33,073 nt of DNA from Actinomycetes bacterium (GTDB lineage: Bacteria; Actinomycetota; Actinomycetes; S36-B12). Below are positions 1 to 8,485 of the stretch, in pieces. The stretch spans positions 1 through 33,073 of the forward strand of contig BJGE01000020.1 of NCBI GenBank assembly GCA_014190275.1, read 5' to 3'. Numbering within the stretch: position 1 is the stretch's first letter; each line of letters begins with the position of its first letter. Both the position numbers and the translations under genes were made by a program. The notes under the pieces were generated by a model that did no database searches, was not told the origin of the DNA, and was given only the letters and a program-made list of their open reading frames with translations.

Positions 1-1
1 T

Positions 2-919
2 GTCAAATACGGGGTGACCCGCGACTCCGTGCTCGGCCTTGAAGTGGTTCTTGCCGACGGTCGGGTCACTCGAATCGGACGACGCACCATCAAAGGCGTG
101 GCCGGCTACGACCTCACCGGGTTGATGGTCGGTAGCGAGGGCACCCTTGGCATTGTGACGATGGCGCGCCTAAAGCTGCGTGCGCTACCCCCGCCGCCAA
201 CAACCGCGGTGGCAGTATTCGCTGATGTTGGTGCGGCGGGCCGGGCCGTTGAGCAGATCATGGCGCGGTTGACCCCGAGCATGCTTGAGTTGATGGATCA
301 GGCGACCATCACGGCGGTGGAAACCTGGCGCCCGATGGGTCTTGATACCTCAGCCGGCGCCTTGCTGATCGCCCAGACCGACGCTGCGGGGAGTGCGGGT
401 ATTGCCGAAGCTGATCTGCTGCTCGAGATTTTTCAGCGCAATGGTGCGTCGGAGGCCTACCGGTCCGAGGATCTTGAGCAAGCCGAAATGCTCGTGGGCG
501 CCAGGCGCATGGCGATCCCCGCCCTGGAGATGATGGGGGATTGGCTGCTTGACGATATTGCGGTACCGCGTTCGCAACTAGCGCAAGCGATGGTCATGAT
601 CGCGGAGATTGGGCAGCGAAATGACGTCTTCATCGGCACCTTCGGCCATGCCGGTGACGGCAACCTGCACCCGACGATTGTGGTCCCCCGCGGTGACGAA
701 GAGGCTGCGGCTCGTGCGATGGTCGCCTTCAGTGAGATTCTTGACGTCGCCCTAAAAGTTGGCGGCACAGTCACCGGTGAACACGGCATTGGCACCTTAA
801 AGCGGGAGCACCTAGCTCTCGAACTTGATGAAGTCGCGACTGATTTGCATTCGCGCGTGAAAGCCGCCTGGGATCCACTGGGGATTTTGAATCCCGGCAA
901 AGCGCTGCCGCGCTGGTAG
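2..919 (+). CDS. FAD-linked oxidase, GlcD / D-lactate dehydrogenase type (5' end missing)
   Basis: The reading frame is open from the window edge, so the protein starts upstream; about 305 C-terminal residues are visible. The first part (V-K-Y-G-V-T-R-D-S-V-L-G-L-E, then G-Y-D-L-T-G-L-M-V-G-S-E-G-T-L-G-I) is the end of the FAD-binding PCMH domain of the VAO family. The rest is the FAD-oxidase C-terminal domain, with the G-H-A-G-D-G-N-L-H metal/substrate motif and the late G-E-H-G-I-G motif, ending in the usual D-P-x-G-I-L-N-P-G-K. The family oxidises 2-hydroxy acids (glycolate, D-lactate) and passes electrons to the respiratory chain or a partner subunit. The exact substrate cannot be told from this part. 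It is convergent with the MMPL gene, 13 bases away. Confidence 0.9.
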   Translation, partial: VKYGVTRDSVLGLEVVLADGRVTRIGRRTIKGVAGYDLTGLMVGSEGTLGIVTMARLKLRALPPPPTTAVAVFADVGAAGRAVEQIMARLTPSMLELMDQATITAVETWRPMGLDTSAGALLIAQTDAAGSAGIAEADLLLEIFQRNGASEAYRSEDLEQAEMLVGARRMAIPALEMMGDWLLDDIAVPRSQLAQAMVMIAEIGQRNDVFIGTFGHAGDGNLHPTIVVPRGDEEAAARAMVAFSEILDVALKVGGTVTGEHGIGTLKREHLALELDEVATDLHSRVKAAWDPLGILNPGKALPRW

Positions 920-932
920 CAGCGGCGCTCAA

Positions 933-3782
933 CTACTCAAGTCGAATATTTGGCAGTACCTTGCCGAGCCAGCGTGGCACCCACCAGTTGGCTTTTCCGA
1001 ATAGGGTCATCAACGACGGTACCAAAATCAGTCGCACGATGAAGGCATCAATGAGCACCGCAGAAGCTAGCGCAACTCCGAACAATTTGATGGTGTCAAT
1101 CGGAGTCGGCACGAATGACAGGAACACACTCGTCATGATCGCGGCGGCCGCGACAACAACGCGCCCGGAGCCGGCCAATCCAAGGCGTACCGAGAGCGAA
1201 TTATCTTTAGACGTTTCCCACTCTTCGCGCATGCGCGAAACTAAGAACACGTGATAATCCATCGAGAGGCCAAATAGCGCGGCGAACACCATGATTGGCA
1301 AGAAGGGCAAGATCGGACCGGTGCCGGTGACCCCGAGGATCGAATCGCCAAACCCCAATTGAAATACCGCGACCGTGACACCTAATGCCCCAGCGAAGCT
1401 AAGTAGTGAGGTTAGAGCGGCGGTTAACGGGATGAGCAGCGAGTGGAAGAGCAGCATTAGGGCGATGAAGCCCAAGCCGACAACGAGAAGCAAGAACACC
1501 GGCAGTGCGGCCGTTAATCGCGTGGTGAAATCCTCCGCAACGGCTTGGGTGCCCCCCACATAGATTTTTGTTCCGGACTCTGCGAGCACCTTGGGTGCGG
1601 TCTGGGTGCGGATGACGTCGAGCAATGCACCGGTTGCTTTGTCAGATGGCGAGGTACTGGGTTGCACGATGACCGAGGTGACTGTGCCGCCGGATCCGAA
1701 TACTGATTTATCTAGTTTGAGTATCGGCAGCATGCCTGAGGAGGGGATGGTTTGCGCCACGCCCGGTGTCGCCTCCAGCGCTTCGATGGTTTTGCCCAGT
1801 GCCTCGTAATCGTCCTTACTTGAAGTCTCGACCGCGAGGAAGAAAGGCCCGTTCACCCCGGGGCCGAAGCCTTCGGCCAAGAGATCGAAGCCGATGCGCT
1901 GCGGGCTGCCGGCTGCGGCGCTCGAATCATCCGGAAAGCCCAACTGCATTGAGGTGGCCGGGAAAGCCAGACCGCCGACGATGGCGAGGGCAATGAGCGC
2001 AGGGATTATCGGCTTACGTTGCAGGAGTTTGCCGTAGGAGTTCCAGCGCGAGGTTTGTGGATCAAAAGCCTGTGGGTGCCTGGCCCACGGGGCGCGCAGG
2101 CTGAGGGCGCGGGCCCCCAACAGGGAGAGCAATGCGGGCATCATGACAAGGGCAGACAGCAGCACCAGCAGGACGGCTACCGCTGCGGCAAGGGCGAGCC
2201 CGTTGAAGAAGTTGATTTTGAGCACGAACATACCTAGCAGTGCGATGATGACGGTTGAGCCGGCGAACAGGACGGCCTTGCCGGCGGTGCCCACCGCAGT
2301 CAGCGCAGCTTCCTTCGGCGCCAATTGTGATCTAACACCTTGGTTGAATCTATTTAGGATGAAAAGTGCGTAGTCAATACCGACGCCAAGGCCGATCATC
2401 GCCGCCAGCGTAGGCGCAAATGATGCAACGTCGGTGAGGTGTGCTACCACCAAGATCATTAACTGCCCAGCCACCAAGCCGGTGAGGGCGACAACGATGG
2501 GTAGGCCCGCTGCGACAAGTGACCCGAAGGCGAGGAGCAAAATGATGATTGCGGCAAGCAGGCCAATCACCTGTGCGGTATCGGGTCCGAGCCCGGCTGC
2601 GTCAAGCGCCGCCCCGGAGCCACCGACCACCAAAGCCGCAGTGCCGCCATCCCTGACCAGTGCGGCAATCCGATCGGTCTGATCGGTCGAAGGTGTAGTG
2701 CTGTTAAGAGTGACGGTTGCGTAGGCCACCTTGTCGTCCGCCGACACCGAAGAGATCACCTTTTGGGTCGCGGCCGCGGCTTTTTCGATAACCTTTATCT
2801 CGGCCTTGACTTTATTCATGGCCGCGATTGCCTTGGCGACGTCTTTGGGTAAGCCTGCTGCGAGAGCAGCGAGCTTTTTCGGATCCGCCTTGGCTAGGTC
2901 TTTGAGAACCTCTGGTGGCAATTTCGCAAACTTCGCCAGATCACCGAATCCCTGGGTGACCGCATCGATTTCAGATCGGGTAATGCCCACCAGGAACGAC
3001 AGATCCTCAGGGGTCAATTTCGCGAGCGCATCCAATGTCGGTTTCGAAGCTTCAGCGAATGGCTTCAGCGCGGGCCACTTGGCGACCAGTGCGGCGAGGT
3101 CGACCGCCGGCAGGTTCACAAACACATCGAGGCCACCCACCGCGATCAAGGCGATCTTGATATCAGTCGCGTTGAGCCCGACCAAGAACCGCAGGTCAGC
3201 CGGGGTGATCGCCGCTAGAGCGTCAAGTACTGGGCGCGGTGCCGAAGCAAGGTGGGCGATCTCAGGGAGCGAGCGCCCTATAGCGGCCAATTTTGCGGGA
3301 TCAGTTTTCTCAATGGGAGCCAACGAGTCCAGGGCATCAACCGCGGCGTTGATCTTGTCCTCGGGTATACCGGTTACTTTCGAAATCTCGGCTCGCGCCG
3401 CCTGGCGCACCGCCTTGCGAAAGTCAACCGGCGTGGCCTTTGGGCACTTGGTCCCGAAATTCTTACCGTACGGGCCGGCAACGCATTCGGTGAAGGGCAG
3501 GGCGGCCAGTGCTTTGAGGGTGGGCTCAATCGCTGACTTGGTGGCAGCTGAGGTCACCGATGCGTTTGGGGTCGACCACACCACCTTGAAACTTGAAGTG
3601 GTTGATGGCTTACCGGCTAAGGCGCTGAGCATGTTCTGTGCGGTGGTTGAGGAGGCCCCCGGTAGAGCGAAGCTGTCATTGAAGGTGCCGGCGAAGCGCA
3701 TGGCGCCAAACCCAATAAGCACAATTAGCAGGAACCAAGCGATAAGTGCTCGCACCGGTTGATTAACGGCCCAACGACTCAC
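933..3782 (-). CDS. MMPL/RND-family membrane transporter, 949 aa
   Basis: Large inner-membrane transporter of the MMPL (RND superfamily) type, which exports lipids or hydrophobic compounds in actinobacteria. It has an N-terminal membrane segment (residues about 10-30), a long extracytoplasmic loop (about 31-395), a block of five or six membrane helices (about 400-565) containing the D-Y-A-L-F-I-L-N-R-F motif, a second loop, and a second helix block holding the matching S-M-D-Y-H-V-F-L-V-S-R-M motif. The two halves therefore show the internal duplication typical of RND pumps. Start GTG at 3782 is preceded by GGGGTGA. The first loop is unusual: it is rich in Ala/Lys/Leu and contains a duplicated helical unit (see the repeat entry). 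The substrate is unknown. Confidence 0.92.
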   Translation of the reverse strand: MSRWAVNQPVRALIAWFLLIVLIGFGAMRFAGTFNDSFALPGASSTTAQNMLSALAGKPSTTSSFKVVWSTPNASVTSAATKSAIEPTLKALAALPFTECVAGPYGKNFGTKCPKATPVDFRKAVRQAARAEISKVTGIPEDKINAAVDALDSLAPIEKTDPAKLAAIGRSLPEIAHLASAPRPVLDALAAITPADLRFLVGLNATDIKIALIAVGGLDVFVNLPAVDLAALVAKWPALKPFAEASKPTLDALAKLTPEDLSFLVGITRSEIDAVTQGFGDLAKFAKLPPEVLKDLAKADPKKLAALAAGLPKDVAKAIAAMNKVKAEIKVIEKAAAATQKVISSVSADDKVAYATVTLNSTTPSTDQTDRIAALVRDGGTAALVVGGSGAALDAAGLGPDTAQVIGLLAAIIILLLAFGSLVAAGLPIVVALTGLVAGQLMILVVAHLTDVASFAPTLAAMIGLGVGIDYALFILNRFNQGVRSQLAPKEAALTAVGTAGKAVLFAGSTVIIALLGMFVLKINFFNGLALAAAVAVLLVLLSALVMMPALLSLLGARALSLRAPWARHPQAFDPQTSRWNSYGKLLQRKPIIPALIALAIVGGLAFPATSMQLGFPDDSSAAAGSPQRIGFDLLAEGFGPGVNGPFFLAVETSSKDDYEALGKTIEALEATPGVAQTIPSSGMLPILKLDKSVFGSGGTVTSVIVQPSTSPSDKATGALLDVIRTQTAPKVLAESGTKIYVGGTQAVAEDFTTRLTAALPVFLLLVVGLGFIALMLLFHSLLIPLTAALTSLLSFAGALGVTVAVFQLGFGDSILGVTGTGPILPFLPIMVFAALFGLSMDYHVFLVSRMREEWETSKDNSLSVRLGLAGSGRVVVAAAAIMTSVFLSFVPTPIDTIKLFGVALASAVLIDAFIVRLILVPSLMTLFGKANWWVPRWLGKVLPNIRLE
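2967..3239 (-). repeat. Duplicated helical unit in the first external loop of the MMPL protein
   Basis: Residues 182-208 and 247-272 of the MMPL protein are about 65 residues apart and clearly alike. Both read x-x-P-x-L-D-A-L-A-x-[IL]-T-P-x-D-L-x-F-L-V-G, followed by a short polar stretch and I. The segment after each copy is also Ala/Leu/Lys-rich. It looks like a small alpha-helical repeat inserted in the loop that normally forms the porter domain. Confidence 0.75.
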
Positions 3783-3852
3783 ATGTCACCCCAAAGTTTG
3801 CGGAAAATTCATACCCCTAGGCCGGGTTTCGGGTAATCATCACATCTTCTTC

Positions 3853-3881
3853 GCCAGTTAACCGAGCAAACTGGCTTTTTT
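3853..3881 (+). terminator. Intrinsic terminator pointing right (antisense to both neighbours)
   Basis: GCCAGTT (3853-3859), a 9-base loop, AACTGGC (3869-3875), then six T (3876-3881). The T-run follows the stem only on the plus strand, yet both flanking genes (MMPL and peroxiredoxin) are on the minus strand. On the minus strand the stem is followed by GAAGAAG, so it would be a poor terminator for the peroxiredoxin message. Confidence 0.6.
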
Positions 3882-3892
3882 ACGAAAACGAC

Positions 3893-4552
3893 CTACACCT
3901 TAGGCTGAGGTGTCCAGCGTAGGTACGGCTTAACTTCCTCGACATCGCCGAACTTTTCAATCGCATCGGCGGTTGAAACTGTCGGCGAGACGATCACCCT
4001 GCTGCCTAATTGCCAGTTAGCCGGGGTGGCGACGGTGGCCTTGTCGGTGAGTTGCAGTGCATCGACAACGCGCAGGATTTCGTCGAAGTTGCGACCAACT
4101 GATTTCGGATACGTAAGTGTTAAGCGCACTTTATTTGCCGGGTCAATGATGAAGACCGAGCGAACGGTTGACGTGTCACCGGCATTTGGGTGCAACATGT
4201 CATAAAGGTTGGACACGGTGCGATCTGGATCGGCAATGATGGGGAAATTAAGCGGATTGCCGGTTACTTCGCCGATATCACCGGCCCAAGCGTTGTGATC
4301 CGATACTGAGTCAACCGAGATCGCGATGGCTTTTACGTTGCGCTTGTCGAACTCGCCTTTAAGGCCAGCGGTGGCGCCAAGTTCGGTAGTGCAGACTGGA
4401 GTGAAATCGGCCGGGTGGCTGAAGAATACTGTCCAGGCACCCTGTTTCCAATCGTGGAAGTCGATAGGGCCATCGGTGGTGTCTGCTTTGAAGTCTGGGG
4501 CTTCGTCGCCGAGTCGAATCGTCACGGGCAACTCACTTTCGCTAGGGATCAT
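3893..4552 (-). CDS. 1-Cys peroxiredoxin (Prx6 type)
   Basis: 219-residue thiol peroxidase that reduces hydrogen peroxide and organic peroxides in the cytoplasm. The peroxidatic motif P-x-x-x-T-P-V-C-T-T-E is at about residues 47-57 with Cys54, the only cysteine in the protein, which fits the 1-Cys (Prx6) class. The active-site Arg is in T-V-R-S-V-F-I-I-D. The long C-terminal part (W-Q-L-G-S-R-V-I-V-S-P-T-V-S) is the typical Prx6 extension. The ATG at 4552 has no clear ribosome binding site. A GTG at 4525 (residue 10), just before the conserved T-I-R-L-G-D start of the family, is a real alternative. It stands alone, with a TTTAC-A-GTAAA palindrome in its upstream region. Confidence 0.93.
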   Translation of the reverse strand: MIPSESELPVTIRLGDEAPDFKADTTDGPIDFHDWKQGAWTVFFSHPADFTPVCTTELGATAGLKGEFDKRNVKAIAISVDSVSDHNAWAGDIGEVTGNPLNFPIIADPDRTVSNLYDMLHPNAGDTSTVRSVFIIDPANKVRLTLTYPKSVGRNFDEILRVVDALQLTDKATVATPANWQLGSRVIVSPTVSTADAIEKFGDVEEVKPYLRWTPQPKV

Positions 4553-4575
4553 CGAAGCGCTGGTAGCGCAGCGAA

Positions 4576-4586
4576 TTTACAGTAAA
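4576..4586. promoter_or_regulatory. 11-bp palindrome upstream of the peroxiredoxin gene
   Basis: TTTAC-A-GTAAA is a perfect inverted repeat 24-34 bases upstream of the ATG at 4552. On the minus strand it overlaps TAAATT, a plausible -10 box. It could be an operator for a redox regulator, but no known consensus is matched and a chance palindrome of this length is possible. Confidence 0.3.
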
Positions 4587-4631
4587 CGTGACTTTAGCAA
4601 GTTATCGGCAGCTATGAAACCGGTGATTTCG

Positions 4632-5528
4632 CTAATTCGAACTGGTCGCAATCGGCACCTGAGCTCGAGCGGTCACCAGGGCAGATAAACTCAAGCTCAG
4701 TTCGGCCCGTAGGGGTTGGGAGCGCGCGACGATTAGCCGTTGCTGCTCAACATAGTCGCGCCGACCTTCGGCAGTTTCGATGCAAATCGGCTCATATCCA
4801 AGGTCAATCAGGTCGTAGGGGGCGGCACGCATGTCCAAGGTTCGAGCTGAGCGGGCCAGCTCGAAACAATCGGCAATCAGCTCACTCCTGATGAACGGGC
4901 TGAACCACATCGCATACTTATAGAGATCCATGTTGGCATGCAGGCACCCGGGCTGCTCAAGGTCAGGCTGGCTTTCGCGGCTGGGTTCAAAGCTGTTAAG
5001 TGGCGTTGCCGCCTTTGTGAAGAATCGGTAGGCATCAATATGCGTACAGCGGAGCCCGAGCTCATCGACGGTGGCGGTGAGTTCAGCATTTGTGACACGC
5101 AGCGGAAAACTGCCATGACGAATATCGGGGGTCTGGTAAACCATCGCCCACTCATGAAGGCCGAAACAATTAAGTTGCGCGGGGCGAGCACTAGTGCCAG
5201 CGAGTAATCGAATCACCAAATCCAGTCGGTCCGCTTTCGCCTCGAGCTGACTAACGTCGGCCGTTATGCCATTAGCGTCGTTATTGAGTCGCCGGTACGC
5301 CGGATGCGGGTCGAATTCCGTGACATCGCCTTGGAGCTCAACCCCGTGGCCGGGATGCCAGGACAGGAGCTTATTCACCGAATACGGGTAGTAGTCGAAC
5401 AGGAAGTCATCAACCGGATGCGTAAGGCCGCTCTTGCGCCTTTCGAGCCGTGGAGTGACCCAAGGCAGGACGCGCTCGGTGTGGGCGAGCTGGCGGGCCC
5501 GCCACTGCGGTTCCAAGAGCGCGATCAC
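4632..5528 (-). CDS. Uncharacterised conserved actinobacterial protein (often labelled 3-methyladenine DNA glycosylase)
   Basis: 298 residues, start GTG at 5528, overlapping the stop of the upstream oxidoreductase gene as GTGA, so translation is probably coupled. Conserved-looking motifs are H-P-V-D-D-F-L-F-D-Y-Y-P-Y (about 37-49), L-S-W-H-P-G-H-G-V-E-L, G-L-H-E-W-A-M-V-Y, and a Cys/His-containing stretch Q-P-G-C-L-H-A-N-M-D-L-Y-K-Y. No membrane segment or signal peptide is seen. From memory, relatives in Streptomyces and other actinobacteria carry the label '3-methyladenine DNA glycosylase'. I see no helix-hairpin-helix or other glycosylase motif that supports it, so I treat the function as unknown. 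The conserved His, Asp and Glu residues suggest an enzyme. Confidence 0.8.
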   Translation of the reverse strand: MIALLEPQWRARQLAHTERVLPWVTPRLERRKSGLTHPVDDFLFDYYPYSVNKLLSWHPGHGVELQGDVTEFDPHPAYRRLNNDANGITADVSQLEAKADRLDLVIRLLAGTSARPAQLNCFGLHEWAMVYQTPDIRHGSFPLRVTNAELTATVDELGLRCTHIDAYRFFTKAATPLNSFEPSRESQPDLEQPGCLHANMDLYKYAMWFSPFIRSELIADCFELARSARTLDMRAAPYDLIDLGYEPICIETAEGRRDYVEQQRLIVARSQPLRAELSLSLSALVTARAQVPIATSSN

Positions 5529-6694
5529 GTGTCGACCGGCACTAGACCCATGTCGGCGCAGCCGCGCACCAGGGCAGCTAGCCCAAAGGCATCAACGGGG
5601 CCGAGGGCGCCGCCGGTATCGGCCGGATGCGCCAAGCACATCGCCGCGGACCAAGCGAGTGATTCCGCCGTCAACGAATACGGAGACGGGCCGGTAACTT
5701 GAACATGCGAGAGTTGGCGCCCGACACCATCAAAGGTCCGGGCGACCGCAATTGAGTAATTGGTATCGCGTTGGCGTTTCGTGGGTCCTAGCCCGGTGGT
5801 TTCGCCAACCGCGGATTTAACGCCTCGGTGCATGAGGTTGCTCAGTCCGGGAATACGCGCGGCGGTGCTCATAGCACTGCTTGCTGCACTTGCCACCCGG
5901 GTGGCTTTGCCGGCCCACCCCAGATAGACCCCAACATCTTGCACTGAATGGTCAAATCGGGGGAGCGCGAAATGTTCGCTGCCACCCACCGAAAGCCCAG
6001 CGAGAGTCTTACCATCGACCTCGAAGCTGCTGGTGCTTCGCGCACTGCGTTCGGTGCTGATGCCACCATGATGAAATGCAAATGACGGTGCGAGCATTAT
6101 TGCGGCGGCACTTGCTTTAGTGCCACTGCTTATACCGAAACTTTCACCGCCAACGAAGTAACCAATCTCAACTCGTGTTGGCACCGCGCCCATGGATCGG
6201 GCCTGTTGCAACGCGAGTGCGCCGGCGAGATTGCCCGGCACGTAGTCGTAGCCGAAGGCGGTCAGTAGCCGGGCCCCCGTCACCTGCGCCTTCGAGTCGT
6301 AGTGTTCGAAAACTTCACGGATAAATGGCGGTTCGCCGGTGGAGTCGACATAACTAGCGCCGGCATTGATTGCCGCCGTGATGGCCGGGGCGCCCAGGTG
6401 GGTGAAAGGCCCGACCGTGGACACCAGCACATCAGCGGGTGAAGCCAGCAGCGCGTTGACGCTGCCTTGGTCGCCGACCTCGGCAACCTGCCAGGTGGGG
6501 GCGGAATCGATCGGCGCAAAAGGCGCCAACTCGGCAACCAACTCGGTCAACGCGGCCGCAGAGCGCCCGGCTAGAACGGGCGCTAATCCGGCGCGCACCA
6601 TCGACTCGGCGGCAAGGCGCCCGGTATAGCCGGTGGCGCCGAAGAGGATGACGCGGCCGGTCTTTTGCTGGCCCGTCGTGGTTGGCTGGCTCAC
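5525..6694 (-). CDS. Saccharopine-dehydrogenase-like NAD(P)-binding oxidoreductase (trans-acting enoyl reductase family)
   Basis: 389 residues, start GTG at 6694. The N-terminus G-A-T-G-Y-T-G-R-L-A-A (about 19-29) is a Rossmann NAD(P)-binding loop of the atypical form seen in the saccharopine dehydrogenase-like / Rv2449c-Rv2953 group. Next come V-S-T-V-G-P-F and Y-V-D-S-T-G-E-P, both typical of this family. In mycobacteria some members are trans-acting enoyl reductases for lipid synthesis, but the substrate here cannot be told. It is the first gene of a two-gene unit with the uncharacterised gene at 4632-5528 and is divergent from the aminotransferase. A possible -10 (TAGCGT) lies at 6703-6708, eight bases before the start. 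Confidence 0.85.
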   Translation of the reverse strand: MSQPTTTGQQKTGRVILFGATGYTGRLAAESMVRAGLAPVLAGRSAAALTELVAELAPFAPIDSAPTWQVAEVGDQGSVNALLASPADVLVSTVGPFTHLGAPAITAAINAGASYVDSTGEPPFIREVFEHYDSKAQVTGARLLTAFGYDYVPGNLAGALALQQARSMGAVPTRVEIGYFVGGESFGISSGTKASAAAIMLAPSFAFHHGGISTERSARSTSSFEVDGKTLAGLSVGGSEHFALPRFDHSVQDVGVYLGWAGKATRVASAASSAMSTAARIPGLSNLMHRGVKSAVGETTGLGPTKRQRDTNYSIAVARTFDGVGRQLSHVQVTGPSPYSLTAESLAWSAAMCLAHPADTGGALGPVDAFGLAALVRGCADMGLVPVDT

Positions 6695-6702
6695 AGTCGG
6701 CC

Positions 6703-6728
6703 ACGCTACGCCACCGGTGCCCTATCCT
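6703..6728. promoter_or_regulatory. Divergent promoter region with leaderless -10 box for the aminotransferase
   Basis: Only 40 bases separate the two divergent starts. On the plus strand TATCCT (6723-6728) sits six bases before GTG 6735, the spacing expected for a leaderless transcript. On the minus strand TAGCGT (6708-6703) sits eight bases before GTG 6694. Confidence 0.55.
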
Positions 6729-6734
6729 TTGGGG

Positions 6735-8120
6735 GTGTCCAATCACCAAGGGTCTGCGATGTGGCATCCGTTCGCCGATATGTCGGTGGTGGCCGGCCAC
6801 GATTTCGTCATCACCTCCGGGCAAGGGGCCCACGTCACCGCCGCTGATGGCCGCACCTATCTAGACGCGACGGCGGCTCTTTGGTACTGCAATGTGGGTC
6901 ACGGGCGCACCGAAATCGCCGATGCGGCAGCCGCGCAGATGCGCGCGATTGCCTCTTATTCGTCCTTCGGTGATTATGCGACCCAGCCAACCCTTGAGCT
7001 GGCTGACCGCTTGGCGGCCTTATCGGGTCTGTCCGACGCGAAGGTGTTCTTCACCTCCGGCGGCAGTGACGCGGTTGATACGGCTCTGAAAATGGTCAGC
7101 CGGTACTGGTCATTACGCGGTGAGCCGAAGCGGACTCGAATAATTGCGCGACACCGTTCATATCACGGTATGCATGTTGCCGGGACTTCGCTCGGAGGTA
7201 TCCCAGCAAATCGTGATGGCCACGGTGAGCCAGATCCCAGGATCCAAAACGTGGCTTGGGATGATGCCGAAGCGCTGGCGCGAGAGATTGATGCCATTGG
7301 GTCGCAGAATGTCGCAGCGTTCTTCTGCGAACCGGTTATTGGGGCGGGCGGGGTCTACCCACCACCTGATGGCTACCTGGTGCGGGTGCGAGATATCTGC
7401 AAGGAACGGGGGGTACTACTGGTCGCCGATGAAGTTATCTGCGGATACGGCCGCACCGGGTCAATGTTTGCCTCGCAACGCTGGGATATGCAACCGGATC
7501 TGATCTTGACGGCCAAAGGCCTAACCTCGGGCTACCTGCCGATGGGGGCGGTGCTGGTCAGCGGCCATATTGCTGAGCCATTCTGGAATACCCCGGGGCT
7601 GGTCTGGCGGCATGGCTACACCTACTCCGGGCACGCGACGGCAGCCGTTGTTGCGAGCGTGAATCTAGACATCATTGAGCGGGAGCAACTCGTTGAGCGC
7701 GTCGCTGACCTGGCCCCGGTACTTTCAGCCGTGCTAAACCCGTTAGCCGGGCACAGTCATGTGGCCGATGTGCGCACCATTGGGCTACTGGGCGCCGTGC
7801 AGTTACGCCCCGAAATCATCAAGGAGGATCCAACCATCGGCGCCCGGCTGGTGCGAGCCGCCCGCTCGCGCGGGGTGTTAACCAGGTTGTTGGCCGACGG
7901 CGGCCTGCAGGTCTCACCGCCGTTTGTGATCACCCGCGAAGATCTGCACGCGATGGGCCGGGCTTTTGATGAGTCACTCGGTGAGGTGGGCTCCACCCGA
8001 GCCAACCCGGATCAGCTCAACGCTGACCTGCTGCCGGACATTACCTTCGACGAGTCCGGCGGCTTCGCTTCAAGTGATAGTCGGCTACTCGCTGAAGTGC
8101 CGCCGCATCACGGGGCGTGA
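6735..8120 (+). CDS. Class-III PLP aminotransferase (omega-amino acid:pyruvate type)
   Basis: 461 residues from GTG 6735. ATG 6759 is an alternative with AAGGG six bases upstream, giving M-W-H-P-F-A-D-M. Fold-type I, class III aminotransferase: W-Y-C-N-V-G-H-G near the N-terminus, F-F-T-S-G-G-S-D-A-V-D-T-A-L-K for phosphate binding, L-L-V-A-D-E-V-I-C-G-Y-G-R-T-G containing the Asp that holds the PLP pyridine nitrogen, and T-A-K-G-L-T-S-G-Y with the Schiff-base Lys. Relatives act on beta-alanine, putrescine, 4-aminobutyrate or other omega-amines with pyruvate or 2-oxoglutarate. The neighbours do not fix the substrate. The open frame extends upstream of 6735 into the divergent gene, but that part has no family similarity. 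The 3' end overlaps mscL by 13 bases, tail to tail. Confidence 0.9.
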   Translation: MSNHQGSAMWHPFADMSVVAGHDFVITSGQGAHVTAADGRTYLDATAALWYCNVGHGRTEIADAAAAQMRAIASYSSFGDYATQPTLELADRLAALSGLSDAKVFFTSGGSDAVDTALKMVSRYWSLRGEPKRTRIIARHRSYHGMHVAGTSLGGIPANRDGHGEPDPRIQNVAWDDAEALAREIDAIGSQNVAAFFCEPVIGAGGVYPPPDGYLVRVRDICKERGVLLVADEVICGYGRTGSMFASQRWDMQPDLILTAKGLTSGYLPMGAVLVSGHIAEPFWNTPGLVWRHGYTYSGHATAAVVASVNLDIIEREQLVERVADLAPVLSAVLNPLAGHSHVADVRTIGLLGAVQLRPEIIKEDPTIGARLVRAARSRGVLTRLLADGGLQVSPPFVITREDLHAMGRAFDESLGEVGSTRANPDQLNADLLPDITFDESGGFASSDSRLLAEVPPHHGA

Positions 8121-8485
8121 TTTTGTTTCAGCAGGTCGCGGATCTCAGTGAGCAGTTTGACATCGGCGGGCGTGGCATCCACGGCGCCTTGACCGGTCTT
8201 CCTTCGATATGAGTTCATCGGGACGACGAAGATGAAGTAGATGACCGTCAAGGTAATGATAAAAGTGATGAGGGCATTGAGCATTATGGTGATGTCGATG
8301 ACTTGATCGCGCACCGTGATCTGGCCGACATCAATTCCGCCGCCCAAGAAGATTCCGACAACAGGATTGATCAGTGCCTCCGAAAATGCGCCGACCAGGG
8401 TTGAGAAGGCAGCACCTACCACAAATGCAACAGCCAGGTCGATGACATTGCCGCGCAGTACGAACTCTCGAAACCCCTTAAACAC
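8108..8485 (-). CDS. mscL: Large-conductance mechanosensitive channel MscL
   Basis: 125 residues, the usual length. It opens under membrane tension and releases solutes during osmotic downshock. The N-terminal amphipathic segment F-K-G-F-R-E-F-V-L-R-G-N-V-I-D-L-A-V-A-F-V-V-G-A-A-F and the first pore helix are textbook. The second helix is I-T-F-I-I-T-L-T-V-I-Y-F-I-F-V-V-P, and the C-terminal bundle ends L-L-T-E-I-R-D-L-L-K. Start GTG 8485 has GGGAGG upstream. Synteny with M. tuberculosis (mscL near the Ruc gene) supports orthology. Confidence 0.97.
   Translation of the reverse strand: MFKGFREFVLRGNVIDLAVAFVVGAAFSTLVGAFSEALINPVVGIFLGGGIDVGQITVRDQVIDITIMLNALITFIITLTVIYFIFVVPMNSYRRKTGQGAVDATPADVKLLTEIRDLLKQNHAP

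Noticed and set aside
2731-3762. 343-codon plus-strand open frame inside the MMPL gene
   Set aside because: It is antisense to a clear MMPL coding sequence, has no recognisable motifs, and arises from the biased codon use of the real gene.
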